In this document: one piece after another, positions 1-7,755 of the stretch
How the letters are laid out: each line of letters opens with the position of its first letter
How positions within the stretch are numbered: position 1 is the first letter of the stretch
Source: JAMXLO01 sp036265005
GTDB lineage: Bacteria; Pseudomonadota; Alphaproteobacteria; Acetobacterales; Acetobacteraceae
Direction: 5' to 3'
DNA length: 33,188 nt
Assembly (NCBI GenBank): GCA_036265005.1
Contig: DATAPW010000232.1
Location: forward strand, 1 to 33,188
The notes under the pieces: model-generated
Database searches by the model: none
What the model was told of the DNA's origin: nothing
The model's input: the letters and a program-made list of their open reading frames with translations, nothing else
Made by a program: the position numbers and the translations under genes

Positions 1-3
1 ACC

Positions 4-20
4 ATACCTGGGTGGGGTAT
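4..20. promoter_or_regulatory. Candidate CsoR/RcnR-type operator upstream of the copper ATPase
   Basis: The sequence holds a dyad with arms ATACC (4-8) and GGTAT (16-20) around a G-rich 7-base centre. Metal-sensing repressors of the CsoR/RcnR family bind G/C tracts flanked by ATAC/GTAT-like halves, and they commonly control copper exporters. A -10-like TATATG at 18-23 overlaps the right arm, so a bound repressor would block the promoter. The regulator gene itself is not in the window, so assignment to CsoR is inference from motif and neighbour. Confidence 0.4.
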
Positions 21-39
21 ATGTAGCGCGGGTAGATGG

Positions 40-2397
40 ATGGAGCAAGCCATGGACCAGATGCAGCCTCCCCTCCCCAGTGAGGCGCGTGGGGAGGAGA
101 GCACTGAGGGACGCGTGACCGATCCGGTATGCGGCATGGCCGTAGACCTGGCGACGTCGCGCCATCACTGTGAACACGGCGGTGCTACCTACCATTTCTG
201 CTGCGCTGGATGCCGCACCAAGTTCGCGGCGACGCCGGATAAGTATCTGGCGCCAAAGGCATCGGCGATTGCTTCGCCCGGTGCGCTCTTCACTTGCCCG
301 ATGCACCCGGAAGTCCGCCAAAGCGGCCCCGGAAGCTGTCCAATCTGCGGCATGGCACTGGAGCCCCTGACGGTGAGCGCCGAACCGGAAGCCAACGCTG
401 AGCTCGCGGACATGACGCGGCGCTTCTGGATTGGCCTCGCGCTCACAGTCCCGGTGTTTTTGCTCGAAATGGGCGGCCACATCCCCGGCCTGCAGCTTCA
501 TCATCTGGTCGCGCCGCGCCTGTCGAACTGGCTGCAACTCGGTTTGGCTACGCCGGTTGCGCTCTGGGCTGGTTTGCCATTCTTCCGGCGTGGTTGGGCT
601 TCGCTGCTCAGTCGCAACTTGAACATGTTTACCCTGATCGCCCTTGGCACCGGCGCCGCATGGCTTTACAGCATCATCGCAACGATTGTGCCCGGCGCAT
701 TCCCAGCCGGCTTCCGGGCGGCCGATGGCAGTGTTGCGGTGTACTTCGAGGCCACCGCGGTCATCACCGTGCTCGTGCTGCTCGGCCAGATGCTGGAATT
801 GCGCGCGCGCGAGCAAACCGGCGGCGCCATCCGCGCCCTTTTGCGCCTGGCACCGAAATCCGCGCACCGCGTCGCCCCCGATGGCCAGGATCAGGAGATC
901 CCGCTTGAACTCATTCAATCTGGCGATCGCCTGCGCATCCGTCCGGGCGACGCCGTGCCGGTCGATGGCGAGGTGATCGACGGCGGCAGCGCCGTGGATG
1001 AGTCGATGGTGACCGGCGAAGCAATGCCGGTGTCGAAGCATTCAGGCGACCGCGTGATCGGAGGCACGGTCAACGGTACCGGCGCCTTGATTATGCGCGC
1101 CGACCACGTCGGTTCGGACACTGTCCTCTCGCGCATCGTGGCGATGGTCGCCGAAGCGCAGCGCTCCCGCGCACCGATCCAGCGCCTTGCCGATAATGTC
1201 GCCGGCTGGTTCGTTCCTGCAGTGATACTTGTGGCGCTCGCCGCGTTCGCTGCCTGGACAGTTTGGGGTCCGTCCCCTGCCCTGGCCTATGCACTGATTG
1301 CCGCCGTCTCGGTGCTGATCATTGCCTGTCCATGCGCGCTGGGCCTCGCCACACCGATGTCGATCATGGTCGGAGTTGGCAAAGGCGCTGCCGCCGGCGT
1401 GCTGATCCGTTCTGCTGAAGCGCTGGAACGGCTGGAGAAAATGGATACGCTTGTTGTCGACAAAACCGGTACGCTGACCGAGGGCAAACCCCGGGTAGTC
1501 GGCATTAAGCCGTCTGGCGGCTGGGCAGAAGATGATCTGCTGCGATTGGCGGCCTCGCTCGAGCGCTCCAGCGAACATCCTCTGGCCGCCGCCGTTGTTG
1601 CCCTCGCGCGCCAACGCGACTTTGCCATTGCTGAAGCCGAAGACTTCCTGTCCGTCACTGGGAAGGGCGTTACCGGCACCGTGGATGGAACGGCCGTGGC
1701 GCTGGGCAATGTCGCTCTGATGAATGATCTCGGCATAGTGCTCGGTGCCCTCGAGGCTGACGCCGAAGCGCTTCGACGCGAAGGAGCGACCGCACTGTTC
1801 CTCGCGGTGGATGCCGCGCCAGCCGGGATCATCGCCATCGCCGATCCGATCAAGGCCACCACGCACCACGCACTGGCCGACCTCCGCGCCCGCGGGATTC
1901 TCCTCGTCATGCTGACCGGCGACAATCGTACCACTGCGGAAGCTGTCGCGCGACGCCTCGGCATCAAGCAGATCGAGGCCGATGTGCTGCCGGAAGACAA
2001 GCACGCTGTCATACGTCGTCTGAAAGCCGAAGGGCGAATCGTCGCTATGGCAGGCGACGGCATCAACGACGCCCCCGCACTGGCCGCGGCGGATATCGGC
2101 ATCGCGATGGGCACCGGCACCGAAGTTGCGATGGCGAGCGCCGGCGTCACCCTGGTGAAGGGTAACCTCATCGGCATTGTACGGTCGATCACGCTGAGCC
2201 GTGCCACCATGCGAAATATCCGCCAGAATTTGTTTTTCGCCTTTGTTTACAATGCTATCGGTGTTCCGATTGCGGCCGGCGTGCTGTACCCGGCCTTTGG
2301 CATCCTGCTTAGCCCGGTGGTCGCGGCGCTGGCCATGTCACTCAGCTCGGTTTCCGTAATCACCAATGCGCTGCGTCTGCGCCAGACGCGACTCTGA
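40..2397 (+). CDS. copA: Copper/silver-translocating P1B-type ATPase with N-terminal YHS and heavy-metal-binding domains
   Basis: This inner-membrane pump exports monovalent copper or silver using ATP. Residues 28-70 form a YHS domain (DPVCGM start, paired cysteines near 54-58). Residues 84-109 are the short heavy-metal-binding domain with CPMHPE and CPICGM. Core P-type motifs follow: TGE of the actuator (325-327), the transmembrane CPC metal site (430-432), DKTGT phosphorylation site with D474 (474-478), the SEHP loop (511-514), and GDGINDAP near 673. The C-terminal helices carry YNAIGVP and MSLSSVSV signatures typical of the Cu+/Ag+ (P1B-1) subgroup. Classical GMxCxxC ferredoxin-like domains are absent and are replaced by YHS plus HMBD, a recognised variant (SilP/CopA-like). 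The start could be ATG 40 or ATG 52; GGAG at 42-45 sits six bases before ATG 52 and favours the latter. Length is normal (785 or 781 residues). Confidence 0.95.
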   Translation: MEQAMDQMQPPLPSEARGEESTEGRVTDPVCGMAVDLATSRHHCEHGGATYHFCCAGCRTKFAATPDKYLAPKASAIASPGALFTCPMHPEVRQSGPGSCPICGMALEPLTVSAEPEANAELADMTRRFWIGLALTVPVFLLEMGGHIPGLQLHHLVAPRLSNWLQLGLATPVALWAGLPFFRRGWASLLSRNLNMFTLIALGTGAAWLYSIIATIVPGAFPAGFRAADGSVAVYFEATAVITVLVLLGQMLELRAREQTGGAIRALLRLAPKSAHRVAPDGQDQEIPLELIQSGDRLRIRPGDAVPVDGEVIDGGSAVDESMVTGEAMPVSKHSGDRVIGGTVNGTGALIMRADHVGSDTVLSRIVAMVAEAQRSRAPIQRLADNVAGWFVPAVILVALAAFAAWTVWGPSPALAYALIAAVSVLIIACPCALGLATPMSIMVGVGKGAAAGVLIRSAEALERLEKMDTLVVDKTGTLTEGKPRVVGIKPSGGWAEDDLLRLAASLERSSEHPLAAAVVALARQRDFAIAEAEDFLSVTGKGVTGTVDGTAVALGNVALMNDLGIVLGALEADAEALRREGATALFLAVDAAPAGIIAIADPIKATTHHALADLRARGILLVMLTGDNRTTAEAVARRLGIKQIEADVLPEDKHAVIRRLKAEGRIVAMAGDGINDAPALAAADIGIAMGTGTEVAMASAGVTLVKGNLIGIVRSITLSRATMRNIRQNLFFAFVYNAIGVPIAAGVLYPAFGILLSPVVAALAMSLSSVSVITNALRLRQTRL

Positions 2398-2464
2398 CAG
2401 TCGAAACGCTGCTGCAACCCCCTTCACGATAGCAATCGCCGCCGACTTCAGGGGACCTCGCAGA

Positions 2465-2872
2465 ATGCAGCCTGATACGACGCAGAGCGCTGGCGCCTCC
2501 CCCACGCGCTCCGTCTCGCAATGGGAGCGTGCCGTGCTGGCGCAGTGGTTTGCCGGGACAGAACGAACCGGGGAGCAGGCGGTAGCGGCGGCTTATGTCA
2601 GTGAACGGAGTCGGGATGATCCCAGGCTGCGGAACATGATTATCGTTGCCGAACTGGACCAGACCGATATCGGCTTTTTGGTTCACCGCCCAGTGGGTGA
2701 AAATGCCTGGACCCTCACCTGCGGTCGCACCGGCGCCGACCTTGGGCGATTTCGCACCTTGCCGGAAGCATTGAACACCATCCGTTCCCACCGCAACGAT
2801 CCCGACGCCCAGATTGCCACTGCGCCGTTGCGCGTCGAGGACACCCTGGCTGATGTTTCACACGACCGATAG
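2465..2872 (+). CDS. Conserved-looking small protein of unknown function
   Basis: This is a 135-residue soluble protein that I do not recognise. The start at ATG 2465 is chosen because AGGGGA (2450-2455) lies nine bases upstream; an in-frame ATG at 2366 would overlap the ATPase gene and adds a low-complexity tail. The sequence has no signal peptide or membrane segment. It begins with a charged helical stretch (WERAVLAQWFAG near residues 20-31), has a central beta-rich core (MIIVAELDQTDIGFLVHRP), and ends with a predicted helix FRTLPEALNTIR. It lies 67 bases after the copper ATPase gene and 12 bases before the GGDEF-like gene, so it is probably cotranscribed with the latter and perhaps with both. 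Codon use matches its neighbours. Function is unknown; a role beside the degenerate GGDEF protein is only suggested by position. Confidence 0.75.
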   Translation: MQPDTTQSAGASPTRSVSQWERAVLAQWFAGTERTGEQAVAAAYVSERSRDDPRLRNMIIVAELDQTDIGFLVHRPVGENAWTLTCGRTGADLGRFRTLPEALNTIRSHRNDPDAQIATAPLRVEDTLADVSHDR

Positions 2873-2884
2873 GCATTTCGTAGC

Positions 2885-3868
2885 ATGGCGACACAACAGC
2901 AGCGGGCGGCAATTGGCCGCATGAATGATGAGTTGGCCGGCGTTCTCCGCTGCCTGCGTCGCGAAGCCAGAGCACCGCAGATGATGACCGCCGGATTGGA
3001 CTCCATCCTGGCGGCCCTCGGCGCGGAAGGCGCCGCAGTGATCCGTGGCGCGGCTAGCTCGGTATCCGAAGAACCGGAGGTATTGCATCGCGCTGGCATG
3101 ATCGGGCTGCCGGCAACGACCGCGGGCATGTTGTTATGGCGGGCGGAAGTCGGCACGCCGGCACTGTCGCAGGAACCGAATGGCCGCCCGATCGCCGTGT
3201 CGATCTGCCGTGCGAGCAACAGCGAGAAAATCGGCTTGGTGCTTTGGCGCCGCCGCGGTGGCCGAGCCTGGGCGAGCGACGATGTGCCGTTGGTGGATGC
3301 GATTGGGGGCATCATCTGGCTGCTGATGGACCGGGATCCCGTCCAGCGCGACCTGTACCGTTCAATCCGGACTGATCCGCTGACGGCCCTGCTCAATCAG
3401 CGATCGTTCGTCGCCGAGGCGACGCGGCACATGGTACGGCTGGACCGTGACGATTTGCCCGGCACATTGATGCTGGCCGAGGTGGATAATCTGGAGAATG
3501 TCTGTCTCTTGTTCGGTCCGGATGGCAGTGACCAGGTCCTGCGCCGCGCCGCAATGCTGTTGCAGGCTGCGGTGCGTCCGACCGATCTGGTAGCGCGCAC
3601 CGGGGACGCTGAATTCGCCGTCTGGCTGAGTGGAGCGGATCATTTGACCGCAGCGGAGCGTGCTGACGATCTGTGCCTGGACGCGCCCGGAAAGGCGGCC
3701 GGCCCTCGGCAGGCGTCGCTGCCGGACGTAAGCTTTTCGATTGGGATCGCGACGCGCAAGACCGGTGAGAGCTTTGCCGACCTGGTGCGCCGCGCAGGCC
3801 ATGCGATGCGCGAGGTGAAGTCGGCTGGCGGCGGGTATTGGCGCGTGTCGCTAACCCAGCCGGCGTGA
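2885..3868 (+). CDS. GAF-like and degenerate GGDEF domain protein (probable c-di-GMP-responsive or inactive cyclase)
   Basis: The protein has 327 residues. Residues about 30-150 look like a GAF-type sensory fold, with no membrane segment. Residues about 160-322 are a GGDEF domain, recognisable from DPLTALLNQRSF at 164-175 and the strand DVSFSIGIAT at 281-290. The catalytic signature, normally GG(D/E)EF, reads GDAEF at 240-244, so the second glycine and the catalytic acid are changed and cyclase activity is unlikely. The inhibitory-site motif RxxD is retained as RPTD at 231-234, exactly five residues before the signature. Proteins of this kind (PopA and PelD are known examples) can bind c-di-GMP as effectors. 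It follows the unknown small gene by 12 bases, and its last 18 bases overlap the convergent end of ureG. Partner and output are not visible. Confidence 0.85.
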   Translation: MATQQQRAAIGRMNDELAGVLRCLRREARAPQMMTAGLDSILAALGAEGAAVIRGAASSVSEEPEVLHRAGMIGLPATTAGMLLWRAEVGTPALSQEPNGRPIAVSICRASNSEKIGLVLWRRRGGRAWASDDVPLVDAIGGIIWLLMDRDPVQRDLYRSIRTDPLTALLNQRSFVAEATRHMVRLDRDDLPGTLMLAEVDNLENVCLLFGPDGSDQVLRRAAMLLQAAVRPTDLVARTGDAEFAVWLSGADHLTAAERADDLCLDAPGKAAGPRQASLPDVSFSIGIATRKTGESFADLVRRAGHAMREVKSAGGGYWRVSLTQPA

Positions 3869-4483
3869 GCGCAAGCCGCCTTCAGTCTCGACAAAGGCGG
3901 CAATTTCCGCGACGCCTTTGCCGCCGCGGATATTGGCGAACACGAACGGTCGGTCCCCACGCATCTTCTTGGCGTCCCGGTCCATCACTTCCAGGTTTGC
4001 GCCAACGAACGGCGCAAGGTCGATCTTGTTGATCACCAGCAGGTCGCTGCGCGTAATGCCCGGTCCGCCCTTGCGGGGTATCTTGTCGCCGGCAGAGACA
4101 TCGATCACATAAATCGTCAGGTCGGCTAATTCAGGGCTGAACGTGGCGGCGAGATTGTCACCGCCTGATTCAATCAGAATGATGTCCAGCGACGGAAAGC
4201 GGCGATTCAGTTCCGCGACTCCTGCCAGGTTGATCGAAGCGTCCTCGCGGATCGCAGTGTGTGGACAGCCGCCGGTTTCGATGCCGAGGATTCGCTCCGG
4301 CGGCAGAGATCCGGCTCGGGTGAGGAATTCCGCATCCTCCTTGGTGTAGATGTCGTTGGTGATTGCCGCGATGTCATAGCGGGCGCGAAGCTGCTTGCAG
4401 AGTGCGTCCATAAGAGCGGTCTTGCCAGTGCCGACCGGGCCGCCCACACCGACGCGCAGCGGGCCGTTAGGGGATGTGGTCAT
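3851..4483 (-). CDS. ureG: Urease accessory GTPase UreG
   Basis: UreG is the SIMIBI-class GTPase that energises nickel transfer to apo-urease within the UreD-UreF-UreG complex in the cytoplasm. The 210-residue product has the P-loop GPVGTGKT at 15-22, the nickel-coordinating CPH motif at 73-75, ESGGDN at 105-110 with the following LAATFSP, and the guanine-specificity motif NKID at 152-155. Its length is typical of the family. The ATG overlaps the ureF stop as ATGA, indicating translational coupling. It is the last gene of the urt-ure unit; its 3' end overlaps the convergent GGDEF-like gene by 18 bases, leaving no room for a dedicated terminator. Confidence 0.97.
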   Translation of the reverse strand: MTTSPNGPLRVGVGGPVGTGKTALMDALCKQLRARYDIAAITNDIYTKEDAEFLTRAGSLPPERILGIETGGCPHTAIREDASINLAGVAELNRRFPSLDIILIESGGDNLAATFSPELADLTIYVIDVSAGDKIPRKGGPGITRSDLLVINKIDLAPFVGANLEVMDRDAKKMRGDRPFVFANIRGGKGVAEIAAFVETEGGLRSRRLG

Positions 4484-5151
4484 GAACGGAAAAGCCTCGT
4501 GTATTGGGTTTCGTGACGCATGGCGGCGATGTCGGATCGGAATGCGCAGCCGCCGAGATCATCGAGCGTGGCGGACCGGGTCGCGTGGGCGATCCGCAGG
4601 ATGACTGGTTCCAGTGCGGCAAGGACGCGCAGGCCCGTGCTCTGGCCGAGTGGTACCAGGCGGACAGCGGCGGAAATCAGGTTTGCCGCGAACGCCTGGA
4701 GATAGGCTGCGGCGGTTGCACCTTCCGCGATGCCATGAGTACCGGCGAGAGCACCGACTGCGATGGGGTACGGTACGCGTGCCGGCAGGTTGGGAGGATA
4801 CCATGCAGCGGCGGCAGCAATGAAGGCAGTGCCCTGGTCTAACGTTTCACTGCGTCGTTCGCGTGACGGTGCAATGGCGGTGGCGAGGTCCGCAAGTTCG
4901 TTGAGTGCTGCGGACTGGCTGCTGACACGGTGTGCATGACGCAGCAAGACCGCATCATTGTATCCAGAACCGTGCACGAGCACATCAGCAACCCAGGCAT
5001 GCAGGCTTGCTTCATCGGTCACGTCACCTGACTCCACCGCCCATTCCAGGCCGTGCGAATACGCGTAGGCCCCGGTGGGGAATGCCGGAGAGAGCCAGGC
5101 GAGCAAGCGAAGCAAAGAGTCGTCGTTCATGGCGGCGCGCGCCGCCGGCAT
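4480..5151 (-). CDS. ureF: Urease accessory protein UreF
   Basis: UreF is an all-helical chaperone that bridges UreD on apo-urease to UreG and gates GTP-dependent nickel insertion. The family hallmark LSPAFPTGAYAYSHGLE lies close to the N-terminus, and the C-terminal region keeps the QTAALRLVPLGQ-like stretch as ISAAVRLVPLGQS and a terminal segment ending HETQYTRLFRS, as in other UreF proteins. The frame also opens with a TTG at 5160; ATG at 5151 (223 residues) and ATG at 5130 (216 residues) are both plausible, and no strong ribosome site separates them. Its stop overlaps the ureG start by four bases. It sits 27 bases after ureE. Confidence 0.94.
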   Translation of the reverse strand: MPAARAAMNDDSLLRLLAWLSPAFPTGAYAYSHGLEWAVESGDVTDEASLHAWVADVLVHGSGYNDAVLLRHAHRVSSQSAALNELADLATAIAPSRERRSETLDQGTAFIAAAAAWYPPNLPARVPYPIAVGALAGTHGIAEGATAAAYLQAFAANLISAAVRLVPLGQSTGLRVLAALEPVILRIAHATRSATLDDLGGCAFRSDIAAMRHETQYTRLFRS

Positions 5152-5178
5152 ATCTTGCAACGACGATGGCGCAGCGGA

Positions 5179-5673
5179 TTACTCATCACGGTCACGGTCA
5201 CGGTCACGGTCACGGTCATGGTCATGGCTATGGTCATGGTGATGCCGCACGGTATAGGCGCCGGCCTCCGGGTCGAACGGCGCCTCGATCTCGTCTACGT
5301 GACCGCCAAGGCTCTCGACCATCTCCCTGATAACATGATCCACCCGGATGCGAATCCGGTCGTCCAGCAACTGCACCGGCAGATGGCGGTTGCCAAGGTG
5401 CCAGGCGATACGAACCATCTCGCCCTCGTCGTGCGTATGGATCTCCAGCAGCGGTTCCGGCCTGGCGCAGACCCGCACCACGCCGCCATCCACCGCAAGC
5501 CCGTCGCCGTGGCGCAACCGCACCGCCTGCGGCAGGTCCAGCAGGACGTCCCTGCCCTGCTCCGTCCGCAACAGGATGCGACGACGGTGCCGACGGTCGA
5601 AGTCGATCAACACGCGATCAACTTCGTGCGCCGCGTCCCAGGTACCCGACGGAAGAACCGTTCCGGCGCGCAT
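5179..5673 (-). CDS. ureE: Urease nickel metallochaperone UreE with an Arg-Asp-rich tail
   Basis: UreE dimers deliver nickel to the UreG-containing maturation complex. The 164-residue product has the N-terminal peptide-binding-like domain followed by the nickel-binding domain with IAWHLGNRHLPVQ, which includes the conserved interface histidine, around residues 90-102. The C-terminus begins as a histidine-rich nickel-storage tail (HHHDHSHDHD) and then turns into five Arg-Asp pairs followed by a final Glu. At DNA level the tail is a hexanucleotide repeat (see separate entry), and the His-to-Arg shift corresponds to CAT becoming CGT. The ATG overlaps the ureC stop by one base (TGATG). The core is intact, so nickel delivery should work; the tail likely holds fewer nickel ions than a full poly-His tail. 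Confidence 0.95.
   Translation of the reverse strand: MRAGTVLPSGTWDAAHEVDRVLIDFDRRHRRRILLRTEQGRDVLLDLPQAVRLRHGDGLAVDGGVVRVCARPEPLLEIHTHDEGEMVRIAWHLGNRHLPVQLLDDRIRIRVDHVIREMVESLGGHVDEIEAPFDPEAGAYTVRHHHDHSHDHDRDRDRDRDRDE
5186..5239. repeat. Hexanucleotide tandem repeat inside the ureE tail
   Basis: Nine six-base units lie in tandem on the plus strand. The first five (5186-5215) are perfect TCACGG, followed by TCATGG twice, CTATGG and TCATGG. Read on the coding (minus) strand they encode alternating Asp with Arg or His in the UreE C-terminal tail. Being a multiple of three, unit gain or loss by slippage would change tail length without breaking the frame. Confidence 0.93.
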
Positions 5674-7382
5674 CAGAACAGGAAGTAGCGCTGGGCCATC
5701 GGCAGCACGGTCGCTGGCTCGCAGGTCAGCAGAATACCATCGGCGCGCACTTCGTAGGTTTCGGCATCCACCTCGATCACCGGGGTTGCATCATTGTGGA
5801 TCATCGACTTCTTGCCGATGCTGCCTCGCGTTTTGGCAACCGGCACAATCCGGCGCTGCAGCTTCAATGCTTTGCCGATGCCGGCATCCAGCGCAGCGGC
5901 AGACACGAACGTAACGCAGTGTTCAGCCAGCGCGCGGCCGAATACGCCGAACATCGGCCGGTAATGCACTGGCTGCGGCGTCGGAATGGAGGCGTTGGGA
6001 TCGCCCATCAGCGCACAGGCGATGCTGCCGCCTTTGATCACCAGATCCGGCTTCACAGCAAAGAATGCCGGCGACCACAGCACAAGGTCCGCAAGCTTCC
6101 CGACCTCTATCGAGCCGACCTCATTCGCCAGCCCCTGCGCAATTGCCGGGTTGATGGTGTATTTCGCAATGTAGCGTTTCACTCGCGCATTGTCGTTGCC
6201 TTCGCCGTCACCAGGTAAGGCTCCGCGTTGCTGTTTCATCTTATGTGCGGTCTGCCAGGTACGGATAGTGACCTCTCCGACGCGGCCCATGGCCTGGCTA
6301 TCCGACGACATCATCGAAAGCGCACCGATGTCATGCAGGATGTCTTCGGCCGCGATAGTCTCCTTGCGAATGCGGCTTTCGGCGAACGCGACATCCTCCG
6401 GGATCGAGCTGTCCAGATGATGACACACCATCAGCATGTCGAGATGTTCGTCCAGCGTGTTCGCGCTGTAGGGACGCGTTGGGTTGGTTGAACTCGGCAG
6501 TACATTGGCCAAACCCGCAACTTTGATGATGTCGGGCGCATGTCCGCCGCCGGCGCCTTCGGTATGGAACGCGTGAATAGTGCGGCCCTTGAAAGCGGCG
6601 ATAGTGTCCTCGACGAAGCCTGATTCGTTCAATGTGTCGGTGTGGATCATCACCTGCACGTCGAACTGGTCCGCGACCGATAGTGCGCAGTCGATTGCCG
6701 CGGGCGTGGTGCCCCAATCCTCGTGCAATTTCAGACAGGAAGCGCCGGCCCGGATCATTTCCTCCAGTGCGGCAGGACGCGACGCATTGCCCTTTGCGGC
6801 AAATGCCAGATTCACCGGCAGTCCCTCGGCCGCCTGCAGCATGCGCGCAAGATGCCATGGACCGGGGGTGCAGGTGGTTGCAGCAGTGCCTGTGGCAGGC
6901 CCTGTCCCGCCGCCGATCAGCGTGGTCATCCCTGCGGCGATCGCATCCTCGACCTGCTGCGGACAGATGAAATGGATGTGGCTGTCAACGCCTCCAGCGG
7001 TGAGGATCTTACCCTCGCCGGCAATCACCTCGGTGCCCGGACCGATAATGATATCGACGTTCGGCTGCACATCGGGATTCCCGGCTTTGCCAAGCTTTGT
7101 GATGCGCCCGTTGGTGATGCCCACATCGGCCTTGATGATCCCACAGTGATCGATGATCAGCGCATTGGTGATCACTGTATCAACCGCGCCTTCGGCCTGC
7201 GAAGCCTGCGACTGGCCCATGCCGTCGCGGATTACCTTCCCACCGCCAAACTTCACTTCCTCGCCGTAGATGGTGAGGTCGCGTTCCACTTCGACGATCA
7301 GATCGGTATCGGCCAGGCGAACACGATCACCGGTGGTAGGACCGAACATGTCGGCATAGGCGGCACGGGGAATATGTGCCAT
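5673..7382 (-). CDS. ureC: Urease alpha subunit (catalytic, dinickel)
   Basis: UreC hydrolyses urea to ammonia and carbamate at a dinickel site. The 569-residue product (usual length) carries all expected active-site features: nickel ligands H135 and H137 in GGVDSHIHF, the carbamylated bridging lysine K218 in GASCLKLHEDWG, nickel ligands H247 (IHTDT) and H273 (HAFHTEGAGGGH), the mobile-flap cysteine and histidine C320/H321 in MVCHHLDS, and nickel ligand D361 in MMSSDSQAMGRVGE. ATG 7382 is preferred over the in-frame TTG one codon upstream because it overlaps the ureB stop as TGATG and gives the usual MAHIPR N-terminus. Its own stop overlaps the ureE start by one base. It forms the (alpha-beta-gamma) trimer with UreB and UreA. 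Confidence 0.99.
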   Translation of the reverse strand: MAHIPRAAYADMFGPTTGDRVRLADTDLIVEVERDLTIYGEEVKFGGGKVIRDGMGQSQASQAEGAVDTVITNALIIDHCGIIKADVGITNGRITKLGKAGNPDVQPNVDIIIGPGTEVIAGEGKILTAGGVDSHIHFICPQQVEDAIAAGMTTLIGGGTGPATGTAATTCTPGPWHLARMLQAAEGLPVNLAFAAKGNASRPAALEEMIRAGASCLKLHEDWGTTPAAIDCALSVADQFDVQVMIHTDTLNESGFVEDTIAAFKGRTIHAFHTEGAGGGHAPDIIKVAGLANVLPSSTNPTRPYSANTLDEHLDMLMVCHHLDSSIPEDVAFAESRIRKETIAAEDILHDIGALSMMSSDSQAMGRVGEVTIRTWQTAHKMKQQRGALPGDGEGNDNARVKRYIAKYTINPAIAQGLANEVGSIEVGKLADLVLWSPAFFAVKPDLVIKGGSIACALMGDPNASIPTPQPVHYRPMFGVFGRALAEHCVTFVSAAALDAGIGKALKLQRRIVPVAKTRGSIGKKSMIHNDATPVIEVDAETYEVRADGILLTCEPATVLPMAQRYFLF

Positions 7383-7690
7383 CAATCGAGTGCTCCCATC
7401 ACGGCGCCGCGAAAGCCCAGCACCACGCGGCGGCCGCGGTAGGGCACTAGCGCGATTTCGCGTGTCTGGCCTGGCTCGAATCGGACCGCAGTGCCAGCGG
7501 GTATGTCCAGCCTCATACCGCGCGCGGCAACGCGGTCGAACGAGAGTGCTGGATTGGTCTCGGCAAAGTGGTAGTGGCTGCCGACCTGGATTGGACGGTC
7601 ACCGGTATTGGCCACAACAAGTGTGGTGCGAGCAAGTCCGGCGTTCAGCTCTATGTCGCCGCTGGCCGGGAGGATTTCACCAGGTATCAT
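7382..7690 (-). CDS. ureB: Urease beta subunit
   Basis: This 102-residue protein is the small beta subunit of three-chain bacterial urease. It begins MIPGEILPASGDIELN, continues with VANTGDRPIQVGSHYHFAETNPAL, and has the conserved RFEPGQTREIALV segment, all diagnostic for UreB. It is a separate gene rather than fused to UreA, the usual proteobacterial arrangement. It is followed at once by ureC through a one-base overlap, but is separated from ureA upstream by 138 bases that contain a strong hairpin, unusual in an otherwise tightly packed gene set. The ribosome site is weak (GGAAA about ten bases before ATG). Confidence 0.98.
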   Translation of the reverse strand: MIPGEILPASGDIELNAGLARTTLVVANTGDRPIQVGSHYHFAETNPALSFDRVAARGMRLDIPAGTAVRFEPGQTREIALVPYRGRRVVLGFRGAVMGALD

Positions 7691-7728
7691 GGTGTCTGTT
7701 TCCGTCGATTTTCATTCTCGTTCCCAGT

Positions 7729-7755
7729 CATCCGTCATCGCTGGGATGACGGATG
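7729..7755. repeat. Perfect inverted repeat between ureA and ureB
   Basis: Arms CATCCGTCATC (7729-7739) and GATGACGGATG (7745-7755) are exact 11-base complements around a five-base loop. No run of T follows in the transcribed (minus) direction, so it does not look like a simple terminator. It is in the only sizeable gap (7691-7828) between structural urease genes. It could be an RNA processing or stability element, or one copy of a dispersed palindromic repeat. No gene is apparent in the gap. Confidence 0.85.

Noticed and set aside
1042..2210. Long minus-strand reading frames opposite the copper ATPase
   Set aside because: They lie wholly antisense to a gene with unmistakable P-type ATPase motifs, overlap one another in different frames, and have Arg/Ala/Ser-rich composition typical of GC-rich shadow frames.
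4932..5330. Plus-strand frame with a striking His-Gly repeat
   Set aside because: The repeat is the ureE hexanucleotide tract read on the other strand; the rest of the frame is antisense to ureF and ureE.
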